From the NCBI GenBank assembly GCA_022457155.1, contig JAJGOT010000125.1:1229501-1293500 (forward strand): a stretch of DNA of 64,000 bases, given 5' to 3'. A program made the position numbers and the translations under genes. Under the pieces are notes generated by a model. That model did not search any database. It saw only the letters and a program-made list of their open reading frames with translations, and was not told the DNA's origin. This DNA comes from Cladopsammia gracilis. Its lineage: Eukaryota; Cnidaria; Anthozoa; Scleractinia; Dendrophylliidae. Positions 1 through 12,000 of the stretch are shown piece after piece (within the stretch, counting starts at the first letter, position 1; every line of letters starts with the position of its first letter).

Positions 1-1113
1 TTAATGTTATTAATTTTTACCGGAATCTCTCTAAATACCCGTTTTACATTTAAATAGATATTTTAAAAAATTAAAGGAAATATCCTAGATAAACACACTG
101 AAGTGTATCTATATGTTAGCGATCATTTATAACGTTTATAGTTTTGACTTTTTGAGTGTCTTATTGTTCACATTTGCTGAAGTTCACTGTTTGAAAACGA
201 TTGACAATTTACTGAAGTGAATGAAGACAATTGTGCCGCCAAAAACAACGGAAAAAGCTTGTGGTTATAAAAAGGCCTCCTTTAATTTAAATAGGTGACA
301 GGTTAGCGGTTAAAGCCTAGTTTTCACAGCACTATTAGCATAAGCATAAAACGAACGTTGACTGATCCTTATGCCTGTGCTTGCACTTATGCTGATGTCG
401 GGCCCGATTTCACTTGGACAAAAGCGCTGTTATACTTCCGCTGATGCTGATGCTTTAATTTGTCGCCGGTGAAAACCACGTTACGTTTTTCCCTTTTCAT
501 TTAAAAAAACTTAAAATCAAGCTACGTTTTTTCCGTTTCATTGAAAAACTAAGAACAAAAAGCAATGATGTTTTTCTCTATTTTTGATGCCACAAAACGA
601 GACAGTCTTTCAAATCAACAATTCCCACTTTTCACGATTTATTTCTTGTGTTTAATATTTTAGGCACCAGCGGTTCGAACGAGATAGAAAACGGGAAGTT
701 TAAGAAGAAAATATTTATGGTTTTACACCTTTTTAGATACAGATAGTGGGCACTTTGATAACGCAAATCCAAATTTTCATGGTCACCATTCAATGTTATT
801 TAATTTCAACCGGAATCTCTCTTCATACCCATTTTTAATTTACATAGATATTTTTTAAAATGAGGGATATATCCTAGATAAATAAAGGTGTATCTATCTC
901 AGCGATGTTATATAACGTTTATAGGTTTGACTTGATGAGCGTTGTATTGTTTTGGGCGTTTTAATTTAGCCGAAATGAACTCATTTGTAAACCGAATGAA
1001 AATTTGCTGACATAAATGAAGACAATAAATATTGTGTCGCCAAAAACCACCGCAAAAGCTTGTCGTAAAAAAAAATCCTTCTCTAATTTAAAAAGTGACA
1101 GGTTAGCGGTTAA
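1..1113. repeat. diverged direct repeat at the window start
   Basis: 1-316 and 789-1113 align in order (ACCGGAATCTCTCT, TATCCTAGATAAA, AACGTTTATAG, GTGACAGGTTAGCGGTTAAA), a period of about 790. Between them lies unaligned sequence with a possible inverted-repeat insert (CTAGTTTTCAC ... GTGAAAACCA, about 317-478). No gene seen. Confidence 0.75.
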
Positions 1114-1270
1114 ATCAAGTTACGTGCATTTAACGTTTTCTACGTTTTTATTTCTTTTCATTTATTCAGCTTTTGAGTCTTTGGATGAAATGCTAATGTG
1201 TGACCATTAAAAAAAAGCTATTGGGATATTTTTTGCCGACCTCATTGTTTAAATTCTACTTCGTTAGCAC

Positions 1271-1554
1271 AGAGCGGCTTTCATTTGAGTGTCGTAAAAC
1301 CAAAACCAAAGTAATTACTTTGACCAATCACAACAGTCGTAAACAATCCAATGAACCAATCAGAGCTCGAAGCAAATACATGTAGCCGGCGCCAAGCGCG
1401 GGAAAACGCGTACATGCAAGTCGCGATTGGTTTTGGTATTATTTCTGATTGGTCGAGAAAGTGGCGAGAGATTTTTTAGCCAATCACAAAGCGCAGCAAT
1501 GCAAAACCAAGGCAATTGCAAAATTACTTTCGATACTCAATTGAAAATCGCTCT
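1271..1554. mobile_element. MITE family A (CCAAT-rich), copy at 1.3 kb
   Basis: Terminal inverted repeats related to GAGCGGTTTTCAATTGAGTG; the interior repeats CCAATCA and GATTGGT boxes and the conserved core GCGCGGGAAAACGCG. Confidence 0.85.
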
Positions 1555-1591
1555 AAACCAAACAACAAGCTACTAACACAATGGACAGCAT

Positions 1592-1951
1592 AAAGGGACA
1601 CTATCCTGCCGAAATAGCAAAATTTCTCTTAGCTTATTTCCACGTTATATCGTCAAATGCCACCAAATTTACAACTTAGTTGGATAAAAAGATTCCATAG
1701 AGCAAAACAAAAGCAGTAGTTTGGAGATGAAGTGCAGGATTGCAAGGATTGATAACAGTCCATGAAATTTGATTTACTGCGCATAACGGGCGGTCAAGAA
1801 ATCAAACTTGCCATTCTTGTGAAATTTTAACTTTTCTAGCGGTTTCTTTTCTAACTTTTGGCGATGGTTTCTTCTGATTTCAAAATAATAAAGCAAGCTC
1901 CTGGCCATAATCATGAAAACACGATTTTTTAGCAGCGACAGTGTTCCCTTA
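1592..1951. mobile_element. MITE family B copy 1
   Basis: Ends AAAGGGACACTATCCTG and CGACAGTGTTCCCTTA; the interior TTGGATAAAAAGATTC and GCAGTAGTTTGGAGAT is shared with two other copies. Confidence 0.85.
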
Positions 1952-2422
1952 ACTAAAAGAGCATGCAACACTTGGCAATCAGTGTTAATATTTAATAGTT
2001 TCATATGTTAAATATTCTCGGAGAAATAAGCTCTCATAAACTGTACAATTTACAGAAGATAGTTTGAAAAAAGAAATTTGGAAACTTCGTGTAGCAAAAA
2101 GAGTCAATGTTCGTATATGAGGATAGCACGAACAATGACTAATTCAAGATTCTTGGTAGCGCAGTTTCATGAAATCAGGAAAGTATGGGTCTGTGTCTAC
2201 TTACTTTGTGATTTTGTTTACACAGATGTTTTCATTCTTTCGGTTATAAATGAAAATGGTCGCCATTTGGAAGTGGGCGTAAGAATATAATCGACCGCTA
2301 TGTGGCTTTAATGCACCAGTAGCTCCTGGGGTAAACAAAATCAAATTTCTAGAAAAATCCCAAATTGCATTTTTTAAAATAATGAAAACAAAGACCTCAT
2401 AGAATTTTATCCACAGACTTAA

Positions 2423-3083
2423 GGACGTTCGCGCGAAAATCTTCTACAAGACAGATTTTTTTCAAACTTATGCTACGGTCTGATAATGAGTTACTGATGT
2501 CAGAAATGCAAAAAATAATTGGGGGTCACCGAATTGATTTAAAAGATAAAGTGTGTAGAAATATACCCTGTTTTTGAAAAGTTAGTCCTCGTAACATGAC
2601 ATGGTGTCCATGGCTTTTAGTTAAACAATATCAAAAATGAATCGCTGGGGAGAAACTATTATATTCAAATGTTATCTAAGTGGGCCTGATTCGTAAATAA
2701 TTCGAACTGTTTTCAACCTTTAAATGAGTTAACCCTTTAAAGAGGGCATTCGGAAACAACATACAGCTGAGATATGAGTGCAATTCGACGTCGCGTGAAT
2801 AAAAAAATGAAAAAAAAAATCAAACATCTACAAGACGGATTTTTTTCTTTTTTTTTCACAAACTGTAGATAATAGGTAAAGAAAGTGATATATGAAGAAA
2901 AAAATAAGGGTCACCGACCATCCAAGCGAGTTAAATCAAAGCAAAGTTAACGCAACGGCTACCATCCCTTCATGTGAATAGATTTCTTCCTTTGCCCGCG
3001 CGCTCGTACATGACGTTGCATGGCGTTGCGACATGAATTGCGTGCGCAGTAATAATGCGCATAAACAATTGGCGCGAACGTCC
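2423..3083. mobile_element. TTAA-flanked inverted-repeat element (family F)
   Basis: Ends GGACGTTCGCGCGAA and GGCGCGAACGTCC with TTAA directly outside both, as for piggyBac- or Kolobok-type insertion; 661 bp, no transposase frame. Inner words (TACAAGACRGATTTTTTT) recur. Confidence 0.85.
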
Positions 3084-3114
3084 TTAAAAGTTAGAACCGT
3101 CTTCTACAGAATAA

Positions 3115-3300
3115 TAAACAGTACCACAGGAAAGTTCTGCTCAGTAATTTTTATTTGAATGGTCACACTTTAGGATTTGATCCACAGACTCAAAAGTTAG
3201 AACCAACTTGTACAGCATAATAAACAGTACCACAGGAAAGAACTGCTCAGTAGCTTTCATTTGAACAGTCACACCACAGAATTTTAAATACAGACTTTTA
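3115..3300. repeat. satellite units, reverse orientation
   Basis: Two inverted units (ATAATAAACAGTACCACAGG, ACTCAAAAGTTAGAACCA). Confidence 0.8.
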
Positions 3301-3720
3301 CAGTGAAGGGTTAATTTTACACAGGGTACCTATATAACGGTTTCTGATAGGAGGAGCTTATTTCCGTAGGGGCGTATTAATAAAGGGAACATGGTATCTT
3401 AAAAGGATTTTGATAAGAATACTGTCTGGTATGCAAGTCTTCAATTGAAACTTGACAGGTTCCGAACATGTATTACACGACATAACACAAATCGTAAAAT
3501 GCAAGACACAACTCTCTAAACCGATATAAAACATGAAAGCGAACAAACCGATTTGATTGAGGAACCGGGATAAAGTAAAAAAGCGAGACAGTAAAAAAGG
3601 AAACCAGCGCGACTATAAGGCGCATATCTATAGTAAATATTATTTTAATTTATCACAAAGAAATAAACCTTTATAAAGGGCCAAAACTTACATCTGGTGT
3701 TATGTTGTTATATGATTATA

Positions 3721-3898
3721 CACCTTATTCATAAATGGTGGCCGATTTATTATTCTTTTGTATTTATTTTAATTAGCCTCACTAGCCTCATTTTAGAGTA
3801 TAAGTTCATTTGAATTTTGCACATGCTAACGAGGCTAGTGAGGCTAATTAAAATAAATACAAAAGAATAATAAATCGGCCGCCGTTTATGAAAAGGTG
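3721..3898. mobile_element. foldback MITE (family G)
   Basis: Arms of about 69 bp, nearly perfect, start CACCTTATTCATAAATGGTG and meet at GCCTCACTAGCCTC around a ~40-bp loop; TA-flanked. Confidence 0.88.
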
Positions 3899-3935
3899 TA
3901 TAGATTACATATTTGCCTTTGAGGGTTTCCATCTT

Positions 3936-4121
3936 ATGTCGAAAGTAATACACCAATCAAAAGCAAACCCAAAACCAATCGTGACTTGCCTGCCGGCGTT
4001 TTCCCGCGCTTGGCGCCGGCGACATGTATTTGCCTCGCATTCTGATTGGTTCATTGTATCGCCTGCTGTTGTGATTGGCCAGAGTGCTCTTGCTTTTACG
4101 ACACTCGTTTGAAAACCGCTC
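3936..4121. mobile_element. MITE family A, truncated copy
   Basis: Minus-orientation copy holding the GCCGGCGTTTTCCCGCGC core and one end (CACTCGTTTGAAAACCGCTC); the other end is missing. It directly abuts the foldback element at 3721-3898. Confidence 0.8.
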
Positions 4122-4147
4122 AAGCTAACGTTGACAGCAGATCATTA

Positions 4148-4522
4148 GAGAGCTTAAGCAACGACGACGGCAACGCCATGAAAAACGTCACTTGAAAAAA
4201 GGATTCGCGCTATTTTAAACTACTTTACAGTTGTTCCAATTTGTTAAGTTTGTCTCATGTGTCTGAATTGTCCAGGAGCTAAATTTGAAGGAATGGATTA
4301 CCAGTTCAAATGGAGAAAGGAAAATTAACCGTCGCGTGTTCACGTTCTCCACAAAACCTATAATTTGATCATTTGACGTTGTTGTTTTGCAGGGAACGGC
4401 AAAGAAATGTACCAAAATGTAAAACGCACGTGCAACACGTGCAGAGGCATTGTTTTTGCTCATTAAACCTATTGTTTTGTGCCGTTCTCGCTGCCGTCAC
4501 CGTTGTGGTTGCTTAAGCTCTC
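4148..4522. mobile_element. MITE family C copy 1
   Basis: TA-flanked element with ends GAGAGCTTAAGCAACGACGA and GTTGTGGTTGCTTAAGCTCTC; 375 bp. Confidence 0.88.
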
Positions 4523-4526
4523 TATA

Positions 4527-4719
4527 GACCTCTTTAGCTTGTACGTTTTGTTTTCCAAATGTAGGTCATGTGATGTTACCCTAGAGAACAGTTTCTTTAA
4601 AATTTTGTTTTCTTCACGTGCATATGTGTGCATAATTTACGAAAAGACAAAGGACAAATTCCCTTGAGAACATCACATGACCTACATTGGGAAAACAAAA
4701 TGTACAAGCTAAAGAGGTC
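4527..4719. mobile_element. MITE family D copy 1
   Basis: Ends GACCTCTTTAGCTTGTAC and GTACAAGCTAAAGAGGTC with TA flanks; TIRs continue inward to GTAGGTCATGTGATGTT. It abuts family C copy 1 at a TATA. Confidence 0.9.
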
Positions 4720-5266
4720 TATTGAAATCTTAACGTAAATAACACTTTCTTAGGGAGCGCAAATCGTTTTTAGGTAAACAAAGCGAGAAAGTACAATTCA
4801 TTGTCGCTGTGGATACGTTCTATTGACATAGAAGGTAAGTAGAAAGTTTATTTTGGTTAATGTTATAAAAAAGTTAGAAGAACGCGAACAAAACCGTTCC
4901 GTGACGGCTCAATAAATGACCTCGAAAAAGGTTACATGACGGGCTTGTGATAAGTTTACTCTCCTATACAGCGAGATTAGTTTTTTTAAAAAGCTGTTGC
5001 TCTGCGTTGGTCGGGAAGTGAGATACTAAACTATGGGCTTTTATTACGTGTACCGGATACACCTGACGTAAAACAAAAGGTAATCAAAATTCTATGACCC
5101 AAAAGCAATGGCCGAAAACAATGTTTTATATTCTATGTCCGGTTCACGAAGTGAACGCCAAACTTTAATATCAACCAAGTGGATAAGGTAAATTGGTTGC
5201 CATAAACAGATTCAAAATCTGACGTTTAGCCAGACATCAGAGCGAATCCACTTTGACGAAGAGACG

Positions 5267-5565
5267 CTGGGGCGGATCCAGGTTTTTAGCAGAAGGAGTT
5301 CGATGAAGGGGGCCGCCGAAGGCGTCCCCCTTGTAGGGGGGTCCTAGGGGCATCCTCCTCTGGAAAATTTTGAAATTTTAAGTCCTCGAAAATGCAATTT
5401 CCGCCATTCTGAGGCCAAGTCAGCGCGTTTTAATATCTCATTTTTTAAAGTTAAAATGCCATTCTGTATTTATTTTATATTTTTACATGTTTTTGACGTT
5501 AGCTGTTTTAATGTAGGGGGTTCGATTGAACCCCCCCCCCCCCCCACCCCCTAGATCCGCCCCAG
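5267..5565. mobile_element. inverted-repeat element with 5-bp target duplication (family H)
   Basis: Ends CTGGGGCGGATCCAGG and CTAGATCCGCCCCAG, flanked by AGACG on both sides (5262-5266, 5566-5570). It includes a C15 tract. Confidence 0.8.
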
Positions 5566-5762
5566 AGACGTTTGACACGTCAACTTTTAAATCTCTTTAG
5601 GGCGGCCATTTTACCTTATCAACTCAGTTGATAGCATATCTAAGGACATAACGCAATAACAAGCGCTGCGTGACCATCACATCACGCAACATCTGCTATT
5701 TTGTGGATACCCCAAAATAACGGTTGTGAAGTGAACATTATATGTTATGAGTTTAATATGAG

Positions 5763-5768
5763 TTTATT
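5763..5768 (-). terminator. candidate polyadenylation signal of the ANKRD26-like gene
   Basis: AATAAA on the minus strand (TTTATT on the plus strand), downstream of the tentative terminal exon. Another AATAAA lies at about 6467-6472 and would suit the alternative last exon. Hexamers this short are common in AT-rich DNA. Confidence 0.3.
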
Positions 5769-5999
5769 TACCGGTTCTTTGTGGTCCTCTTCTTGGGACT
5801 GCGAGAAAGGAAGTTATTGTTTAAGGAAAAAGTCAACATTATTTATCATTTAAAATCTTAGAAGCGTCAAAAGGTAGTTTATCCTGTTAGTGTGGTTTTA
5901 AATGCAAGATCTTTTTGTTATAAGTTATAAATAAAGTATTTAGTGGCAGGGGAGTGCATTTGGGTAGGACATCAGGAATCTCCGAGAAATCTCCTTTTC

Positions 6000-6020
6000 T
6001 CATTCCAAGACTACCTCAGT
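6000..6020 (-). CDS. ANKRD26: ANKRD26-like terminal coding exon (tentative)
   Basis: A strong acceptor (GCTCTGTTTACAG|ACT) in the right phase is followed by TEVVLE and a TGA. An AATAAA on the minus strand lies about 240 bases further on (5763-5768). An alternative last exon begins at about 6795 after TTTAACGTAG, reading DAGLILGCQHCSRAGEFI then stop. I prefer the first for its acceptor and tail composition, but only transcript data can decide. Confidence 0.4.
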   Translation of the reverse strand, partial: TEVVLE

Positions 6021-9000
6021 CTGTAAACAGAGCAAATCCCATGAGCTGCCCGTGTATGTCCCAAGGCACTTTATCTCGGCGAGAGAGGCCATGGAAAACT
6101 CGTATCCAGATCTCCCACGGTCAGGGCCACTGTTTGCTGGAATTTACTCACTGTGGTTCACATTTTTATTTAGTTTGAATATTTTTAAACCAGTCAAACC
6201 AGTTTAATTTTGATTTCCCTTTGCGTCAAATGCATTATCATAATCTCATACAAAGGAAAACAAAAATCTAACTGGTTTGAAAATCTTCAAAGTAAACAAA
6301 AATTTGAACCACAACGTGTATGCAACAAATTGTCTGCCATACGCATGTTTATATTATATTGGATTTCTTCATCACGGTTACATTTATTGGTTTGTTATTA
6401 TCTGTTGTCATTCATGGTGGTTAATCATCTGTTATCTATTTTATATATTCTTATTTTTAGCATGAGTTTATTACAGCCAGAAAACGCGGGCAGAAACAAC
6501 GAAGCGTAGTTTTAAGCAGAGGTCCGAAAATCTGGAATTTCAAGCTTTAAACGCATACACATGAAATTCAAATTGTGCAAAATTCTACAATCCTGGCCAG
6601 TTGGTTTGGGACATGTTAGACAGGACTCTATTCAAACTAGCAATTACGCTAAATTAGATATTCGTATAAATATTTGGTAAAATAAAAATAAATGAAATAA
6701 ATAATTTGACTTTGACAAAAACATGACTTTCAAATAAACTCCCCTGCCCTTGAGCAATGCTGACATCCAAGAATCAGACCAGCATCCTACGTTAAATACA
6801 ACTGATGGACTTCAACACTGTATAGGGTGTAGGGGGGGGGGGGGGGGGACTTTCTAATTTCGATTTCAGTGACATTAAGTATCGGCGATTTTCAAATTGT
6901 CCACCTAAAATGTTTAGAAACGGTGAAGTGTCCCTAAACCAATTGGCCAGGATTCTAGGTAATGGAAAGCCCATTTTCTGCAAGTTACGACAAATCTATA
7001 CCATCAGATCTCCCCAGAAAAGGTATACTTACCAGGGACCTGGTAACGGATTCTACGTCCGCGCTCCTTGAGACCAGCCGGTCAGTGGTCTCTCCTTGGA
7101 CTCGTTTAGTGTGTTCCAGTTCCTCCTCAAGTTTCAAAGCATGCCCCGTTACCTCCCCCTTAGTGGCTTCTACTGATGCTACCTAAAAAGAAAGGGAATA
7201 AAGGGCGTTTCTGATTTAGTCACAAATTCCCGAACTTTCGGTTCGGTGGTAAATGGTAAACTCTTCCTCGGTTCGTCAAACTGGAAAATTACCGAGAAAA
7301 CGGAACTTCCTTAAAAACCAACATTTTCAAATTCCAATTCGACCTGAAAACAGTGAGAGTAAGAGCTACTTTGTGGAATTCCACTGAAATTCCCATTTAT
7401 TATTATTTTTATTATTATTTATTGAAGGAGATTCAAAGAGACCTACTAAACGGACCAGGAGAGAACTGGGCTTTCGAAAGAGACCGGGATTTAAGCAGAA
7501 AGAAATGGGGGGGGGGGGGGGGGACTGGGGACGGGGGAGTCTTGGTTTCTCTTTCCCAGTGCTCCTCTTTTTCTCGTCATGTTTCCCCAGTCCCTTTTAA
7601 TCAGTCTTTTGATAACACACTAGGATTTCATCGACATCTAGAGAGTATTGTACAGCAAAATAAACGGGGGGGGGGGGGGGGGACTGGGGACGGGGGAGTC
7701 TTGGTTTCTCTTTCCCAGTGCTCCTCTTTTTCTCGTCATGTTTCCCCAGTCCCTTTTAATCAGTCTTTTGATAACACACTAGGATTTCATCGACAGGCAA
7801 TTTATTGTCTGCATTTATTGTGTGCAATTGTATAAACAAACATCTCCGTTTGCCGTTCCAACTGAAATAAATATTGTCCTTGATTAGCTCGCATTTTGGG
7901 CTGAATTAACATTAAGCAAACGAATCGACTCACCGCTGCTAAATCTAAGAGAGTAAACTCTTGCGTTGCTGACACCTCGCTATAACGGACATCCTGTTAT
8001 TATGGACGGTAAGAGTTCATATCCCAGCGAATGGTTTATAGGGCGACTTCAAATCAAATGGTCTTTTCTGTATTTTTTTTTTTGCATCTAGAGAGTATTG
8101 TACAGCAAAATAAACGGGGGGGGGGACTGGGGACGGGGGAGTCTTGGTTTCTCTTTCCCAGTGCTCCTCTTTTTCTCGTCATGTTTCCCCAGTCCCTTTT
8201 AATCAGTCTTTTGATAACACACTAGGATTTCATCGACAGGCAATTTATTGTCTGCATTTATTGTGTGCAATTGTATAAACAAACATCTCCGTTTGCCGTT
8301 CCAACTGAAATAAATATTGTCCTTGATTAGCTCGCATTTTGGGCTGAATTAACATTAAGCAAACGAATCGACTCACCGTGGTTTCTAGATTAGTCAACTG
8401 GTTTCTCAACCGTGATCGCTCGTCTTCCAGCTCCTCGCGAAGCTAAAATAAAATGGTGAAAATTGTCGCTGGAATTTAGTAAATGGCTGCTAAATCTAAG
8501 AGAGTAAACTCTTGCGTTGCTGACACCTCGCTATAACGGACATCCTGTTATTATGGACGGTAAGAGTTCATATCCCAGCGAATGGTTTATAGGGCGACTT
8601 CAAATCAAATGGTCTTTTCTGTATTTTTTTTTTTGCATCTAGAGAGTATTGTACAGCAAAATAAACGATACAAACAGTCAGGCTTCCCAATAACTTTTTA
8701 ATCAACTGTTCCATTTCTGTTAACAGCCGTAACAATGTGGCACATGGTCAAAAGGTCTTACTAAACTTTGTTTTGAAACACTTGATTCGCAGCTGTAACA
8801 CTTAGTAGTGACACCCCTCACAGGTGTAACGGATTACGGGTTACGGGTTCAACTGAGAACACTGTAAACAGTACTCGCCCCGACTATTACGGACATCACA
8901 TAGTGGTTCTGAAGGTGTCCGCTGTAGCGTAGCCTGCGAGCAAGTTATCGGGGACGGGGGCAGGGGTTGGTGGAGGCGGAGGAGGGAAGGATGGAGCTTG

Positions 9001-12000
9001 CAGCCTTGTCTTAGGAACTTAAATGCCGCCCTCAATAACCCCCGCGGCTCCCCGCTGTCCGAACCGTCAGAATTTGACAAATCATCACAAAACCGGATTA
9101 AGTTTCAATGTAAATAAAAACATATAACAAGCACGTGATAGGAAACGCTTTAAAAGACCGCAACGCTTGCTGAGAGGAACTCTACACTTTCTGATCGAGT
9201 TTTTCCACCCTGTGCCCCCCCCCCCCCCACACCCTAACCCTACCCAACTCCCCTCCTCCAATATCTACACTCGAGCCCGAGAGCTTGCAAGGTTGACTGT
9301 ATAAGGCGAAACTGAATACATACCTTCATTTGCATCTCCAAAGACGTTTCAGACTGCACAAGTTTCTTGGATGTCTCGTTAAGTTCCTGGAAGTTGATTT
9401 AAAACAAGGCATGGTGACACGAATCAACTAAAGTTTTGGTCAAAGACTATTTTCTCATTAAAATATTAATGCAATTGTCAAGCAAACAGGTGTTGAGAAA
9501 CTAAACAACTGAGAACATCAACTAGAAGGCATGTCTTAATGGAGACCAAGGTTAACTGTGACAGTGTCGTATCACCTCATCTGCGGGGTCGTGTTTGTTG
9601 TTGGTTCTTGCATTGCATTAGAGAGCTTAAGCAACCACAACGGTGACGGCAGCGAGAACGGCACAAAACAATAGGTTTAATGGGCGAAAACAATGCCTCT
9701 GCACGTGTTGCACGTGCGTTTTACATTTTGGTACATTTCTTTGCCGTTTCCTGCAAAACAACAACGTCAAATGATCAAATTATAGGTTTTGTAGAGGACG
9801 TGAACACGCGACGGTGAATTTTCCTTTCTCCATTTGAACTGGTAATCCATTCCTTCAAACTTAGCTCCTGGACAATCCAGACACATGAGACAAACTTAAC
9901 AAATTGGAACAACTGTTAAGTAGTTTAAAATAGCGCGAATCCTTTTTTCAAGTGACGTTTTTCATGGCGTTGCCGTCGTCGTTGCTTAAGCTCTCTATTT
10001 TCCACCAAATACACGAGTAAACAAACAGACTAATAAACAAGCAAACAAACGAAGGATGCGCGAAGCGAGCAGTGAGTGCAGTTACCATACGTCATTGTCT
10101 GGTATAAAGACCTGGTCAATTTCTGATCATGACATGTTTCTACATACTCCCAGTAAAGTCATATACGAAGGTGGGTTGAATTGAAAATCATAAATTTCGT
10201 CATTTTTTTAACAAAAAAAAAATATTTTGAGTGTGTTGCTCTTTAGATTTTTCGGCATTGAGACGGGTAAAGGACGGAAGAGCAAATGTTATGAGCAACA
10301 TTTGATAAAACAGCTGCTCAATTTCTGTACACAGGTGTGACAAGCTGGTACATGGCCAACAGACCTTACTCAACTTTGCATTGAAACACTTATTGCACAT
10401 CCGTAACACTAACTAATTACGGGTTATGGGTTACAGTAAGAATACTGCTTAAAATAATGTGTGAACTAGTGAAAAGACGAGGACAAGTTACCTGTTGTAA
10501 ATCCCTGATATGTGCTTTTTGTTGAGCGCTCTTTTCTTTGCCTTTATCAACGTCTGACTTAAGTTTGTTAACCGTCTCCAAAAGATTTTCTTGTTTCTCT
10601 GTCATTATATGTTTACTCTAGGAAGAAAAAACAGCACTTACAAAAAAAATTCCTGATGCAGAACTCCATTAATACATTCTCTATAAAAACCTGCTCTTCA
10701 AATTGGATTAAAACTGTGAATTTCATAGGAAAAAAAAGGAAAGGTCCGCAAACCTGCTAACTACAGACACAGAAGGGACAGACCCAAGTGCCCTCATTAT
10801 AATAGAGGTGTGCATATTATAGGGGTAGGATTTGTATTAATTTTTGGTATTTTCAGGACCCAGATAAATGTCTGTAATAGAGAGGTGTCGGTATTGTAGA
10901 GGTAGGGATTGTATGAATTTTTGTATCTTAGGGACCAAGAAAACTGTCCTTAATAGAGAGGTGTCTGTATTAAAGAGGTAGGGATTGTATGAATTTTGGT
11001 ATCTTCAGGACCCAGATAAATGTCTGTAATAGAGAGGTGCCGTTTGTATGAATTTTGGTATCTTCAGGACCCAGATAAATGTCTGTAATAGATAGGCGTC
11101 CGTATTATAGAGGTAGGGTTTGTATGAATTTTGGTATCTTCAGGACCCAGATAAATGTCTGTAATAGATAGGTGTCCGTATTATAGAGGTAAGGTTTGTA
11201 TGAATTTTGGTATCTTCAGGACCCAAATAAATGTCTGTAATAGATAGGTGCCGTATTATAGAGGTAGGGTTTGTATGAATTTTGGTATCTTCAGGACCCA
11301 GATAAATGTCTGTAATAGATAGGTGTCCGTATTATAGAGGTAGGGTTTGTATGAATTTTGGTATCTTCAGGACCCAGATAAATGTCTGTAATAGATAGGT
11401 GTCCGTATTACAGAGGTTGGGTTTGTATGAATTTTGGTATCTTCAGGACCCAGATAAATGTCTGTAATAGATAGGTGTCCGTATTATAGAGGTAAGGTTT
11501 GTATGAGTTTTGGTATCTTCAGGACCCAGATAAATGTCTGTAATAGATAGGTGTCCGTATTATAGAGGTAGGATTTGTATGAATTTTGGTATCTTCAGGA
11601 CCCAGATAAATGTCTGTAATAGATAGGTGTCCGTATTATAGAGGTAAGGTTTGTATGAATTTTGGTATCTTCAGGACCCAGATAAATATCCGTAATAGAG
11701 AGGTGTCTGTATTATAGGTGTCCATATTATAGAATGATATAGGTAATGCATGAATTTTGGTATCTTCGGGACCAGGGAAACTGTTCGTGTAGAGAGGTGT
11801 TCGCGAGGAGAGGTTAGACTGTTTTTTGATTGAATTGAAACATTGGCGACAACTAATCATTCTGCTAAATAAATCAATCACTCCAGTCACTGAAGAGGAT
11901 TAAAACAAAGTGTACCTTTTCAAAATCAGCCCTCGATGAAGCAAGCATGGAGTTAAACTTTTCCTGTAAAGAAGACAGATGTACTAAGAATAATGTACAA

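Noticed and set aside
7353..7835. 160-codon plus-strand frame with repeated SQCSSFSRHVSPVPFNQSF
   Set aside because: Translation of the intronic tandem duplication and poly(G) runs; no family, opposite to the host gene.
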